DNA of 64,000 nt from assembly GCA_011523615.1 (NCBI GenBank), contig WTGJ01000008.1, positions 1 through 64,000 of the forward strand, written 5' to 3'. Each line of letters begins with the position of its first letter. Position 1 is the stretch's first letter. The translations under genes were made by a program, and so were the position numbers. Positions 52,253 to 59,356 of this stretch are shown here, in pieces. The stretch is from Chloroflexota bacterium (lineage in GTDB: Bacteria; Chloroflexota; Anaerolineae; Aggregatilineales; Phototrophicaceae). The notes under the pieces are model-generated. The model made no database searches, was not told the DNA's origin, and worked only from the letters and a program-made list of their open reading frames with translations.

Positions 52253-53455
52253 TCAATCGTCGTAGGTGTGCAGCAGGATCAACTCGCCATCCTGGACTTG
52301 ATAGATGTTGCTGGGCGAGCGCAGGCAATCGCCCTTGGCGTCGCAATGGTAGGTGCCGCTGACTCCGACGTAACCCTGCGTGGCGCGGATCGCAGCGCGG
52401 AAAGCGCGCCGGTCGATGCGGAGGGTGCCATCTTCCTCCAGGATGGCGACGGCGGCTGCGGTATCGAGGACCAGCTGGTAGGCGTCATAGGCGTTGCTGA
52501 AATACGGTTCGATCAGCGCTTGCCCGAAACGCTCGGTCAGGCGGGCTTCCAGGGCCGCGAGGGCGGCGCTCGGTGCCGCTGCGCCGCTGATGACGTAAGT
52601 GCCTTCCGCCGCGTCTGGGGTCAGATCCTGCAGCGCATCGATCCAGCTCAGCTCTGCGCCCATCAGGGGCAGGCCCTCCAGTGGGGAATCGGCGAGCGCG
52701 GCCAGGAGCGCGGCGGCCGCTTCGGGCTCGCAGGCGCAAAACAGCTGCTGCGGCGCCACGGTTTCGAGGGCGGTCCGCAACATCTCGAAGGGAGTGGCGG
52801 CCGTTAAGGCGATGAGGCTGACGATTTCACCGCCGCGCGCGGCGATTTCGGCGGTCATCTGAGCCGCCAGGCCTTGATAGAAGACGGGATTGGCATCGCT
52901 GCTGTAGAGCAGGGCGATGAGGTCGCCGGCGCCATTCTCCATGAGGAAGCGCGCGGCCCGTTCGGTCAGGAGACGGTCGTTGCTGGCCAGGCGGTGGAAA
53001 CTGGCATAGCCTTGCTCGGTCAGGGTCGGCGCGGTGCAGCTGGGGCTCAGGCTGGTCAGCGTGGCCTCTTCGAAAAACGGGGCGGCGGCCTGACAGGCGC
53101 TGGAGCAATTCGGGCCGATGATGGCGAGCAGATCGCCTCTGGCGGCGAAGCGAGCGGCGATGGCAGCAGCGGCTTGCGCATCGCAGGCGCTATCGCTGGC
53201 CAGAACATCGACGTCGATGTTCCGGCCGTCGATCTGCAAGGCAGGGCGCTCTTCGACGGCCAGCGCCAGGCCGAGCCAACTGGCATGCCCTGATTCGAAG
53301 GTGGGATCGACGCCATCGAGAAGGACACCCACGCGGAGCGGTTCGCCCGGGGGGATGACGAGCTCCTGCGCGCTGGCGCGGTTTGTTAGGACGAGCATCG
53401 CCAGCAGTGCCAGCAACAGAGTCACGAAACGGCGGGTGGTTTGGTGATGAGCCAT
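52253..53455 (-). CDS. LivJ-family substrate-binding protein (paralogue 5, divergent)
   Basis: About 400 residues. The ATG at 53455 has GGGAG eight bases upstream and leads into a signal peptide (FVTLLLALLAMLVLTNRASA). The binding fold is kept (GPNCSSACQAAAPFFEEATL, SPSCTAPTLTEQGYASFHRL), but the N-terminal ligand region (RVGVLLDGVDPTFESGHASW) and the region corresponding to HDGSPY (LLYSSDANPVFYQGL) differ. With paralogue 6 it forms a separate subgroup having PNCS and an A-x-F-x-E-A motif. The C-terminal Cys pair is CDAKGDC. It starts five bases after paralogue 6 ends, so the two are cotranscribed. Confidence 0.9.
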   Translation of the reverse strand: MAHHQTTRRFVTLLLALLAMLVLTNRASAQELVIPPGEPLRVGVLLDGVDPTFESGHASWLGLALAVEERPALQIDGRNIDVDVLASDSACDAQAAAAIAARFAARGDLLAIIGPNCSSACQAAAPFFEEATLTSLSPSCTAPTLTEQGYASFHRLASNDRLLTERAARFLMENGAGDLIALLYSSDANPVFYQGLAAQMTAEIAARGGEIVSLIALTAATPFEMLRTALETVAPQQLFCACEPEAAAALLAALADSPLEGLPLMGAELSWIDALQDLTPDAAEGTYVISGAAAPSAALAALEARLTERFGQALIEPYFSNAYDAYQLVLDTAAAVAILEEDGTLRIDRRAFRAAIRATQGYVGVSGTYHCDAKGDCLRSPSNIYQVQDGELILLHTYDD

Positions 53456-53459
53456 CGTA

Positions 53460-54794
53460 TCACTCCCAACCATGATCCAACTCACAGGCTAAGCCGTCTT
53501 GATCACGGTCTCGATTCTCGGTGTAGGCGGGGTGTTCGCTTGTGAAATCGCCATCTTGATGTTCATCTCTGATATTGCCACAGGAAAGATTCCCATAATC
53601 TGGGATCAAGTCTAGGAGGTCTTCCGGAATATCCACGCTCAACAGGAAGCGTTTGCCATCGCGGATTTGCAGGACGGCCGTCGGCATGGTGAGGCATTCG
53701 CCGTTTTCGCCACAGGAAATCTGGCCGCTCACGCCTACGACATCCCGAGTGCTGCGGAGTGCCTCGTTGAGGGCGGCGCGGTCGATATGCAGCGCGCCCT
53801 CGTCATCCAATGCAGCGACCTGCGCCACGGCATCCAGCAGCAACTGATAGGCATCGTAGCCGGTGGCGAAATACGGTGAGAGCGGTCGGGCGCCGAACTT
53901 TTCGGCATAGCGGGCGGCCAATTCGCGGGTTGCCGGGAATACCAAGGGGTAGTCGGAGCTGAAATAGACGCCATCGGCTGCGGAGCCGAGCCGAGCGACC
54001 AAAGGGGCCGCCCAATCGTGCGATTCGCCGATGAAGACCAGCGGTTGCTCCGCCATGAGCTCGAGTAAGGTGGTCGCCGGATCGTAATGACAGGCGCAAA
54101 AGATGGCATCGGCCTCGGCGTTTTGAGCTTCGGCCAGAAAGAGGGCAGGATCCAGATCATCGCTCAGCGTGCGATCGACGACGATTTCACCGCCCAGGGC
54201 GGCGAATTCAGCGGCGGCGGCGTCTCCCAGGCCACTGTAATAGGGATCATCGCCTTGCCGCAGAATCGCCAGGCGCTCGATGCCCGTTGCTTGCTTGACG
54301 TAGCGGATGGCCGGGGCGGCGATGCGGTCGTTGGGGTTGGCCAGGCGGAGGAAACTGCGGAAACCGTGCTCGGTCAGGCTGGGGCCGCTGCAGGAAGGGC
54401 TGAGGCTGGTGAAACTGGCTTCATCGAAAAGCGGTGCGACGGCCAGGCAGGGGTTGGAGCAATTGGGGCCGATGACGCCGACGGCGCGGTCTTCCTGCAC
54501 CAGGTTCGTGGCGGCGGCCGCAGCGGTTGCATCGTCACAAGCCGTATCGTAGTGGTCGAGCGCGATGGCAAAGACGGCATCGCCGATGCGGAGGCTGGCG
54601 CGTTCTTCGTGGGCCAGGATGACGCCGTGCTCGCTGGCCACGCCGAAGGTCGCTGTACCTTCGTAAGAGGCCGTCATCACGCCGACGACGATCGGCGCGC
54701 CGGGCGCGATGGTGATTTCCTGGGCCTGGGCGCCAGCCGCGACCCACAACAGGGTGAGCAGCCCCAGCAACGGCAACCAGCCTGGTTTTTGCAT
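53460..54794 (-). CDS. LivJ-family binding protein with C-terminal Excalibur-like motif (paralogue 6)
   Basis: About 444 residues: a signal peptide (LPLLGLLTLLWVAAGAQA), then VVGVMTASYEGTATFG, GPNCSNPCLAVAPLFDEASF and GYDAYQLLLDAVAQVA as in other paralogues. The chain continues about 60 residues beyond the usual C-terminus, with NLSCGNIRDEHQDGDF and ENRDRDQDGLACELDHGWE. The D-x-D-x-D-G-L-A-C-E pattern with an upstream Cys matches the Excalibur calcium-binding motif known from extracellular proteins. The ATG at 54794 is preferred (GAGAGG at proper spacing) over one three codons upstream. It belongs to the subgroup of paralogue 5. Confidence 0.88.
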   Translation of the reverse strand: MQKPGWLPLLGLLTLLWVAAGAQAQEITIAPGAPIVVGVMTASYEGTATFGVASEHGVILAHEERASLRIGDAVFAIALDHYDTACDDATAAAAATNLVQEDRAVGVIGPNCSNPCLAVAPLFDEASFTSLSPSCSGPSLTEHGFRSFLRLANPNDRIAAPAIRYVKQATGIERLAILRQGDDPYYSGLGDAAAAEFAALGGEIVVDRTLSDDLDPALFLAEAQNAEADAIFCACHYDPATTLLELMAEQPLVFIGESHDWAAPLVARLGSAADGVYFSSDYPLVFPATRELAARYAEKFGARPLSPYFATGYDAYQLLLDAVAQVAALDDEGALHIDRAALNEALRSTRDVVGVSGQISCGENGECLTMPTAVLQIRDGKRFLLSVDIPEDLLDLIPDYGNLSCGNIRDEHQDGDFTSEHPAYTENRDRDQDGLACELDHGWE

Positions 54795-54838
54795 GGCGTA
54801 CATCCTCTCGCTTCAATCATTCCGCAATCGATCATCCC

Positions 54839-56083
54839 TCATCCTTGAGGAAGCGTCTCATCTGCTTCAGGCAAGATTACATCCAACAAGACGAATGCGC
54901 CATCCTCCACCCGATAGACGCCGGTCGCTGCTGTGAGGCACTCACCGCTGGCATCGCAGGCGATCGGCCCCACGAGGGCAGTCGCATCCTGGTAGCTGCG
55001 CAGGAAAGCGGCGATCTCATCCCGATGCAGCAAGAGCATGCCTGATTCATCCAGGCGGCCGACCGCTGCGATGGCGGCGTGGAACATCAAGTAAGCGGCC
55101 TGACCGTTGAAATGGTAATTCTGCGGTGGGTTCTCGCCATAGCGTTCTTCGTAGCGTTGCAGGAAGACGGCGCGGCGCGCTTCCAGCTCCTCGCTGCCCT
55201 GGCGTCGGACATGGCCGACTGCGTAGGTGCCTTCCGCCGCCTCCCCGGCCAGTTCGATCACTTCGGGGCCTTTCCAGGCGGCGCCCCCGAAGAAGATGCT
55301 TTCTTCCAGGCCGACGTCAAAACGCTGCTGGATGAGGCGAGCTGCTTCGGCCGGGAAACCGGGGAAATAGATCAACTCGGGGTCGGTGGCGGCGATTTCG
55401 CTCAACAGAGCCTGGAAGTGGGTATCGCCGACGGTGACGGCATCCGCGGCGACGATTTCTCCGCCCATCGCCACGAAACGCTCGCTGAAAAAATCGACGA
55501 GGCCCTCGGCATAAGGGCTGCCGTCGTGGAGGGTGGCGGCGCGCCGCACGCCGAGGGTGTGAACCACGTAGTGGGCGGTGTGAATGCCCTGGACATCATC
55601 CGGCGAGACCACGCGGTTGAAGCTGGGCGAACCGCGGCGCGAGAGCACGGCAGCGGTGCAGCTGGGGGTGATGAAGGAATAACCGGCCGCATCGTAGATA
55701 TGGGAGGCGGGCAGGCAGGCGGAAGAACACATCGGCCCGATGACGCCGACGATCGACGGGTCTGAGGAGAAGCGATTGGCGACGGCGACGCCACCCTCGG
55801 CGTTGCATTGGGAATCCTGGACATCCAGGCGGATGGCGAATTCTACGCCCTCGATGGTGACGGTGGGGAATGCCTCCTGGCCCAGCTCAACGCCGCGGCG
55901 GATATCGACGCCCAGCGGCGCGATGCCCTCGCCAGAAAGGCCGATGGAGACGCCGATGACGATGCTTTCGGTGGGCGGAATGTGAAGCGTTCCATCCTGA
56001 GCGTGCCCTGTGAATGCGTAGAGGATACTGTGGAAGATGATTGCGATGAGGAGGGCGGCGGAGCGAAGAGATGAGCGGTACAA
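54839..56083 (-). CDS. LivJ-family substrate-binding protein (paralogue 7)
   Basis: About 414 residues starting with TTG at 56083, supported by AAAGGAG six bases upstream. A signal peptide (LLIAIIFHSILYAFTGHA) is followed by VIGVSIGLSGEGIAPLGVDI, CNAEGGVAVANRF, GPMCSSACLPASHIYDAAGY, AATLHDGSPYAEGLV and CDASGECLTAATGVYRV. It groups with LivJ and paralogues 3 and 4. It starts 22 bases downstream of a crotonase gene and leads the run of four binding proteins, so all are probably cotranscribed from 57412 downwards. The ligand is unknown. Confidence 0.92.
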   Translation of the reverse strand: MYRSSLRSAALLIAIIFHSILYAFTGHAQDGTLHIPPTESIVIGVSIGLSGEGIAPLGVDIRRGVELGQEAFPTVTIEGVEFAIRLDVQDSQCNAEGGVAVANRFSSDPSIVGVIGPMCSSACLPASHIYDAAGYSFITPSCTAAVLSRRGSPSFNRVVSPDDVQGIHTAHYVVHTLGVRRAATLHDGSPYAEGLVDFFSERFVAMGGEIVAADAVTVGDTHFQALLSEIAATDPELIYFPGFPAEAARLIQQRFDVGLEESIFFGGAAWKGPEVIELAGEAAEGTYAVGHVRRQGSEELEARRAVFLQRYEERYGENPPQNYHFNGQAAYLMFHAAIAAVGRLDESGMLLLHRDEIAAFLRSYQDATALVGPIACDASGECLTAATGVYRVEDGAFVLLDVILPEADETLPQG

Positions 56084-56105
56084 GGGTGCTCCTTTCGTTC
56101 GACGC

Positions 56106-56903
56106 TCATTCGCCGCGGAATATTGGCGGCCGTTTTTTCAGGAAGGCGCGGATGCCTTCGGCGGCATCATGGGTGGCGCTGGTGGCGGCGATGGCCTGCG
56201 CTTCGTCTTCCAACTGAGTTTCCAGCGTCTGATCGAAGGAACGATGCAGCAGGCGTTTTACGGCGGCGGTGGCGAGGGCCGGCCCGGCAGCCAGTTGCCG
56301 CGCCAGGGCCAGCGCTTCGTCTTGCAGCGCTTCGGCAGGTAAGACGCGGTTGACGATGCCCCAATCCAGCGCTTCCTGTGCGCTGAGGCGGCGATTCGTC
56401 AGGGTCAGCTCAAGCGCGCGCCGCAGCCCGACCAGACGGGGCAAGTGGAAGGTGGAGGAACCATCCGGCGCCAAGCCGGCGGCGGTATAGGCCATGGTGA
56501 AGCGGGCATTTTCGCTGGCGAGGACGAGATCGGCCGCCAGCACGAGGGCCATCCCCGCGCCGCCTGCACTGCCCTGGACGGCGGTGATGACCGGCGCGGC
56601 GGCCCGGGCCAGGCGCGATAGGGTGCTGTGGAAGAGCGTGGTCAGGCGCAGGACGTGCGGTTGGAGGTTTTCGCTGCGCGCGAATTCGCTGAGGTCGCCG
56701 CCGGCGCAGAAGATGTTGCCGGTGGAATTGAGCAGGATGGCGCGCGTGTCTGCCTGCGTCAGGGCGTGGAGGGTGGTTTCATAGAATTCGCGAAACATGG
56801 TTTCGTCGAAGGCGTTGGCCGCTTCGGGCCGCTGGAGGGTGATGGTGGCGACATTCGCTTCGTGGGTATAGCGCAGGGTTTCCAAGGCAGGAAGCGGACT
56901 CAT
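56106..56903 (-). CDS. Enoyl-CoA hydratase/isomerase family protein (PaaG-like)
   Basis: A 265-residue crotonase. The two oxyanion-hole segments are [14 protein letters not shown] and [18 protein letters not shown]. The active-site stretch is [19 protein letters not shown], where an Asp (as in PaaG and enoyl-CoA isomerases) stands near the place of the second hydratase Glu. That favours an isomerase or 1,2-epoxyphenylacetyl-CoA isomerase-like reaction over simple hydration. It overlaps the upstream ATC-hydrolase-like gene by four bases. It is followed by four binding-protein genes, which may import its precursor (inference). Confidence 0.9.
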   Translation of the reverse strand: MSPLPALETLRYTHEANVATITLQRPEAANAFDETMFREFYETTLHALTQADTRAILLNSTGNIFCAGGDLSEFARSENLQPHVLRLTTLFHSTLSRLARAAAPVITAVQGSAGGAGMALVLAADLVLASENARFTMAYTAAGLAPDGSSTFHLPRLVGLRRALELTLTNRRLSAQEALDWGIVNRVLPAEALQDEALALARQLAAGPALATAAVKRLLHRSFDQTLETQLEDEAQAIAATSATHDAAEGIRAFLKKRPPIFRGE

Positions 56904-57412
56904 CCACCTTCCTCCGGGAGCGGGGCCGGCCGGTGGTAGCGGAAATCGCAGTGCGAAGCGCCTTCCATGATGGTCTGGTTGCGTTGCAGTTTCACCTCAG
57001 GGTTGAAGCCTTCGATCAGGGCGAAATCGCGGTTGCAGGAGAGCAACGCGCCCAGTTCGGGGATGCCGAGGGCGCGGTAGAGTTCGGCGTAGCGGCAGCG
57101 GGTCACGTTGAAATGAAAGGCGGTTTCGCTCCGTTCCAGTTCTTCGATTTCCAGCGCGCCATCGCGTTGCCAGGCGGGCAGCGTATCAGCGAAAGCGGGC
57201 AGGCTGTCGTCGCCCTGTTCGCGCGCCATGGCGGCGCCTTGCTCCTGGGCGATGGCGATGATCGTTTCGCGGAGGATTTCGCGGACGCGCTCCGCGCCGA
57301 ATTCGCCTTCGAGGCGCTTCAGGAAAGCCTGCAAGATGCGCGCTTCGGCTTCGCGCCGGTTCAGGACGCCCAGGCGCTCGTTGAGGGTGTCGGGTGGGGG
57401 TCGTTCCGCCAT
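56900..57412 (-). CDS. ATC hydrolase family protein (L-2-amino-thiazoline-4-carboxylate hydrolase-like)
   Basis: A 170-residue protein matching what I know of the L-2-amino-thiazoline-4-carboxylate hydrolase family. The conserved C-terminal block is [36 protein letters not shown] and [17 protein letters not shown], including three Cys. Known members open a thiazoline ring in cysteine synthesis, but most homologues are untested. A -10 TATACT lies only seven bases before the ATG and there is no ribosome binding site, suggesting a leaderless mRNA. It is the first gene of an operon with the crotonase and four binding proteins. Confidence 0.78.
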   Translation of the reverse strand: MAERPPPDTLNERLGVLNRREAEARILQAFLKRLEGEFGAERVREILRETIIAIAQEQGAAMAREQGDDSLPAFADTLPAWQRDGALEIEELERSETAFHFNVTRCRYAELYRALGIPELGALLSCNRDFALIEGFNPEVKLQRNQTIMEGASHCDFRYHRPAPLPEEGG

Positions 57413-57419
57413 GGGTGTA

Positions 57420-57425
57420 AGTATA
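57420..57425 (-). promoter_or_regulatory. -10 box placed for a leaderless transcript
   Basis: The minus strand has TATACT at 57425-57420, and only seven bases separate it from the ATG at 57412. Transcription would then begin at or next to the A of the start codon. No Shine-Dalgarno sequence can fit in between. Confidence 0.5.
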
Positions 57426-57533
57426 GCGTGAGAGGTGGGATGGGGGACTGATGGTGCGCTACCGCCATTCTGGGGGACGTGTCAGTGGGTATCCTTCTGG
57501 AGTGTGTACAATGTCAAGCAGGCAGTTGGCTGT

Positions 57534-57563
57534 TAATTCATCTATGTGACTTTAGATGAATTA
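57534..57563. promoter_or_regulatory. Perfect 11-bp AT-rich inverted repeat
   Basis: TAATTCATCTA at 57534-57544 is the exact reverse complement of TAGATGAATTA at 57553-57563, with an 8-base spacer (TGTGACTT). No T-run follows on either strand, so a dimeric regulator's operator is more likely than a terminator. It lies in the 496-base gap between the divergent ATC-hydrolase-like and nuoA genes. Confidence 0.5.
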
Positions 57564-57705
57564 GCAGATATGATAATCGCACACATCCCCAGCGCTGGTA
57601 CCGCTGGACAATTCAGGGTCTTGCAATAGAAAATGTTGTCAAGGCCATGTTTTTTTGTTGAGAAAGCTGCTTGGGTATTCCAGAGAAATCGCGTAATATT
57701 GCGGC

Positions 57706-57828
57706 AGCCACGCCAGCGATCGCATCGCTGGGGCGCCTGGCGACTGAGAGCGCCAGGCCCGTCTGCAGGGAACGCATCTCTGCATTCCAACACCGGAGCG
57801 CCTCGACGGGGGAGCTCCGGTGTTTTTT
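57706..57828 (+). ncRNA. Candidate structured RNA of stacked hairpins
   Basis: Four successive stems lie in about 120 bases: CCAGCGAT with ATCGCTGG (about 57712-57730), GCCTGGCG with CGCCAGGC (about 57735-57758), TGCAG with CTGCA (about 57763-57784), and a terminator stem with a T-run ending at 57828. A promoter candidate precedes it: TTGGGT at 57671-57676 and TAATAT at 57694-57699, 17 bases apart. No reading frame explains the stretch. It ends 80 bases before nuoA. I cannot match it to a known riboswitch or to 6S or SRP RNA. It could be a small RNA or a leader that attenuates the nuo operon. Confidence 0.5.
57789..57828 (+). terminator. Rho-independent terminator upstream of nuoA
   Basis: AACACCGGAGC at 57789-57799 pairs perfectly with GCTCCGGTGTT at 57814-57824, a 14-base loop between, followed by a run of six T. 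On the plus strand no protein gene ends here, so it must terminate the short structured transcript just upstream. Confidence 0.88.
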
Positions 57829-57873
57829 CTGCTGAGAACCGTGGTTTTCCGTTGGGTGAGGATCTCTATTCAG

Positions 57874-57902
57874 TTGACATCCAACCGCAGTTGCGGCAAA
57901 AT
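57874..57902 (+). promoter_or_regulatory. nuoA promoter, possibly leaderless
   Basis: A consensus -35 TTGACA at 57874-57879 is followed after 17 bases by CAAAAT at 57897-57902. The nuoA ATG at 57909 is six bases further, and the intervening GCCCCC is no ribosome binding site, so transcription could start on the start codon itself. Confidence 0.5.
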
Positions 57903-57908
57903 GCCCCC

Positions 57909-58271
57909 ATGAGCACGCTCGACCAATTCGCCCCGGTCCTGGTCATGCTGGCGCTTTCCGCGGGCCTAGCCTTCATCATCCACTCCGTCTCGCGCATCTT
58001 TGGCCCGCGCCGACCCACCGAGCGCAAATTGGCCCCTTACGAGAGCGGCATGAAACCGATCGGCGAAGGCACGCGGCGCGTTCCGATCAAGTTTTACTTG
58101 ATTGCGGTGCTGTTCATCCTCTTTGATGTCGAGGTGATGTTCTTCCTACCCTGGGCGGTGGTGATGAAAGAATTGGCCCTGTTTGGCCTGGCTGCGATGG
58201 GCGTCTTTGCGCTCGTGCTGACCATCGGTTTGTTCTACGAATGGCGCAAAGGAGCGATGGAATGGGAGTGA
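57909..58271 (+). CDS. nuoA: NADH-quinone oxidoreductase subunit A
   Basis: About 120 residues, the expected size for this membrane subunit of complex I. Three helices are visible ([59 protein letters not shown]). The family loop [20 protein letters not shown] is intact, and FDVEVMF carries the conserved acidic residues in helix 2. The ATG at 57909 fits the family start; the frame is open further upstream but not conserved. It overlaps nuoB by ten bases. Confidence 0.95.
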   Translation: MSTLDQFAPVLVMLALSAGLAFIIHSVSRIFGPRRPTERKLAPYESGMKPIGEGTRRVPIKFYLIAVLFILFDVEVMFFLPWAVVMKELALFGLAAMGVFALVLTIGLFYEWRKGAMEWE

Positions 58272-58744
58272 GCCAGAAGCTGGGCAACCTCGGCGCAGTG
58301 ACCACCACGCTCGATGCGGCCGTCAACTGGGCGCGCACCGGGGCGACCTGGCCGCTGCTCTTCGGTCTGGCCTGCTGCGCGATCGAATACATGTCCACCC
58401 AGGCGGGCAATTATGACCTTTCGCGCTTTGGCATGGAGCTGAACCGCGCCTCGCCGCGCCAGGCGGATCTGCTGATCGTCGCCGGCCGCGTGACGCGAAA
58501 AATGGCGCCGGTCATCCGCCAGTTGTATGATCAGATGGCCGACCCGAAATGGGTGATCTCCATGGGCGATTGCGCTTCTTGCGGCGGCGTCTACAACAAT
58601 TACGCCGTCGTGCAGGGCGTCGATGAAGTGCTGCCGGTCGACGTCTATGTGGCGGGCTGCCCGCCGCGGCCGGAGCAGCTGATGCACGGCATCCTCACCC
58701 TGCATGAGAAGATTCGCGGCGAAACGATCGCCGATTGGGCCTGA
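58262..58744 (+). CDS. nuoB: NADH-quinone oxidoreductase subunit B
   Basis: About 160 residues of the peripheral arm of complex I, holding the N2 [4Fe-4S] cluster next to the quinone site. All four ligands are present: the adjacent pair in [11 protein letters not shown], one in [10 protein letters not shown] and one in [11 protein letters not shown]. The ATG at 58262 overlaps nuoA; an earlier in-frame ATG is rejected because the family starts close to the conserved helix. It is normal in length. Unlike the usual order, nuoC does not follow directly: about 3 kb of unrelated genes intervene. Confidence 0.96.
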   Translation: MGVSQKLGNLGAVTTTLDAAVNWARTGATWPLLFGLACCAIEYMSTQAGNYDLSRFGMELNRASPRQADLLIVAGRVTRKMAPVIRQLYDQMADPKWVISMGDCASCGGVYNNYAVVQGVDEVLPVDVYVAGCPPRPEQLMHGILTLHEKIRGETIADWA

Positions 58745-59262
58745 GCGGCTTCAAGCCAGATACAAAGCAAATACCGTTGAGCGCAGCAGCACGGCGCGGG
58801 CTGGGCTTGCTGCTCCTGGCGGCCGGCGTCTTCGCCTATTTGACGCTGTCGAATCGCGGTGGCCCACTGGGCGGCGCGCTGCCCCTGCCCGAACGACCGC
58901 CAGGCACGCCGCTGGCCGCCTGGGACGAAGCGCCGTTGGTGGTCTACGTGGAGGAAGCGGGGCCGAACGGTGTGCTGGCCATCGCAGTGCAGACCGCCTT
59001 CGAAGCCGGCATCGGCACGGTGAGCGTATGGCTGGAAACAGCGGCGGCGCGTGCCGAATTCGTCAATACCGACACGCTTTACCCCGATGAACGCAGCGCT
59101 GCCTGGTTGGGGGAGCTGGCGGCGGCAGCGGCGGATGTGCGGGCAGTGCGCGCGCAACACCGCGGCAAGTTGACGCAAGCGGCGCATGATTTTCGCTGCG
59201 AACCGCGACTTGAGGGGGAGCAGAGCGCGGCGGGGCCGTACTGGGTCTGCGAAAGGCGTTGA
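58735..59262 (+). CDS. Hypothetical single-pass membrane protein
   Basis: About 175 residues, starting with a TTG that overlaps the end of nuoB (another TTG lies 14 codons in). One helix ([17 protein letters not shown]) is followed by a Pro-rich stretch ([10 protein letters not shown]) and a soluble domain with [20 protein letters not shown] and two late Cys (FRCEPRL and YWVCERR). I do not recognise it. No good ribosome binding site is visible, but overlap with nuoB could couple translation. It has no link to complex I function that I can see. Confidence 0.5.
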   Translation: MGLSGFKPDTKQIPLSAAARRGLGLLLLAAGVFAYLTLSNRGGPLGGALPLPERPPGTPLAAWDEAPLVVYVEEAGPNGVLAIAVQTAFEAGIGTVSVWLETAAARAEFVNTDTLYPDERSAAWLGELAAAAADVRAVRAQHRGKLTQAAHDFRCEPRLEGEQSAAGPYWVCERR

Positions 59263-59274
59263 GGGAAACCGCGC

Positions 59275-59332
59275 CCGCCTATGCCAGTAGACGACCGCCT
59301 ATGCCAGCAGGCGCCGGCTATGCTAATAGGCA
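59275..59332 (+). repeat. Three degenerate copies of a CGCCTATGCCAG-type repeat
   Basis: CGCCTATGCCAGTAG (from about 59276), CGCCTATGCCAGCAG (about 59295) and CGGCTATGCTAATAG (about 59314) occur about 20 bases apart in the gap before the Thr-Ala-repeat gene. Three short imperfect copies are too few and too irregular for a CRISPR array. Confidence 0.5.
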
Positions 59333-59356
59333 GCGGATTGTACGAGCGAGCGGCGG

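Noticed and set aside
57706-57828. TPP riboswitch, because of ACTGAGAG in the second hairpin loop
   Set aside because: The other obligatory TPP elements (CTGATC-type and ACCTG segments) are absent.
59275-59332. Three spaced similar 15-mers as a mini CRISPR array
   Set aside because: Spacing is only about 20 bases, copies are degenerate and no cas gene is nearby.
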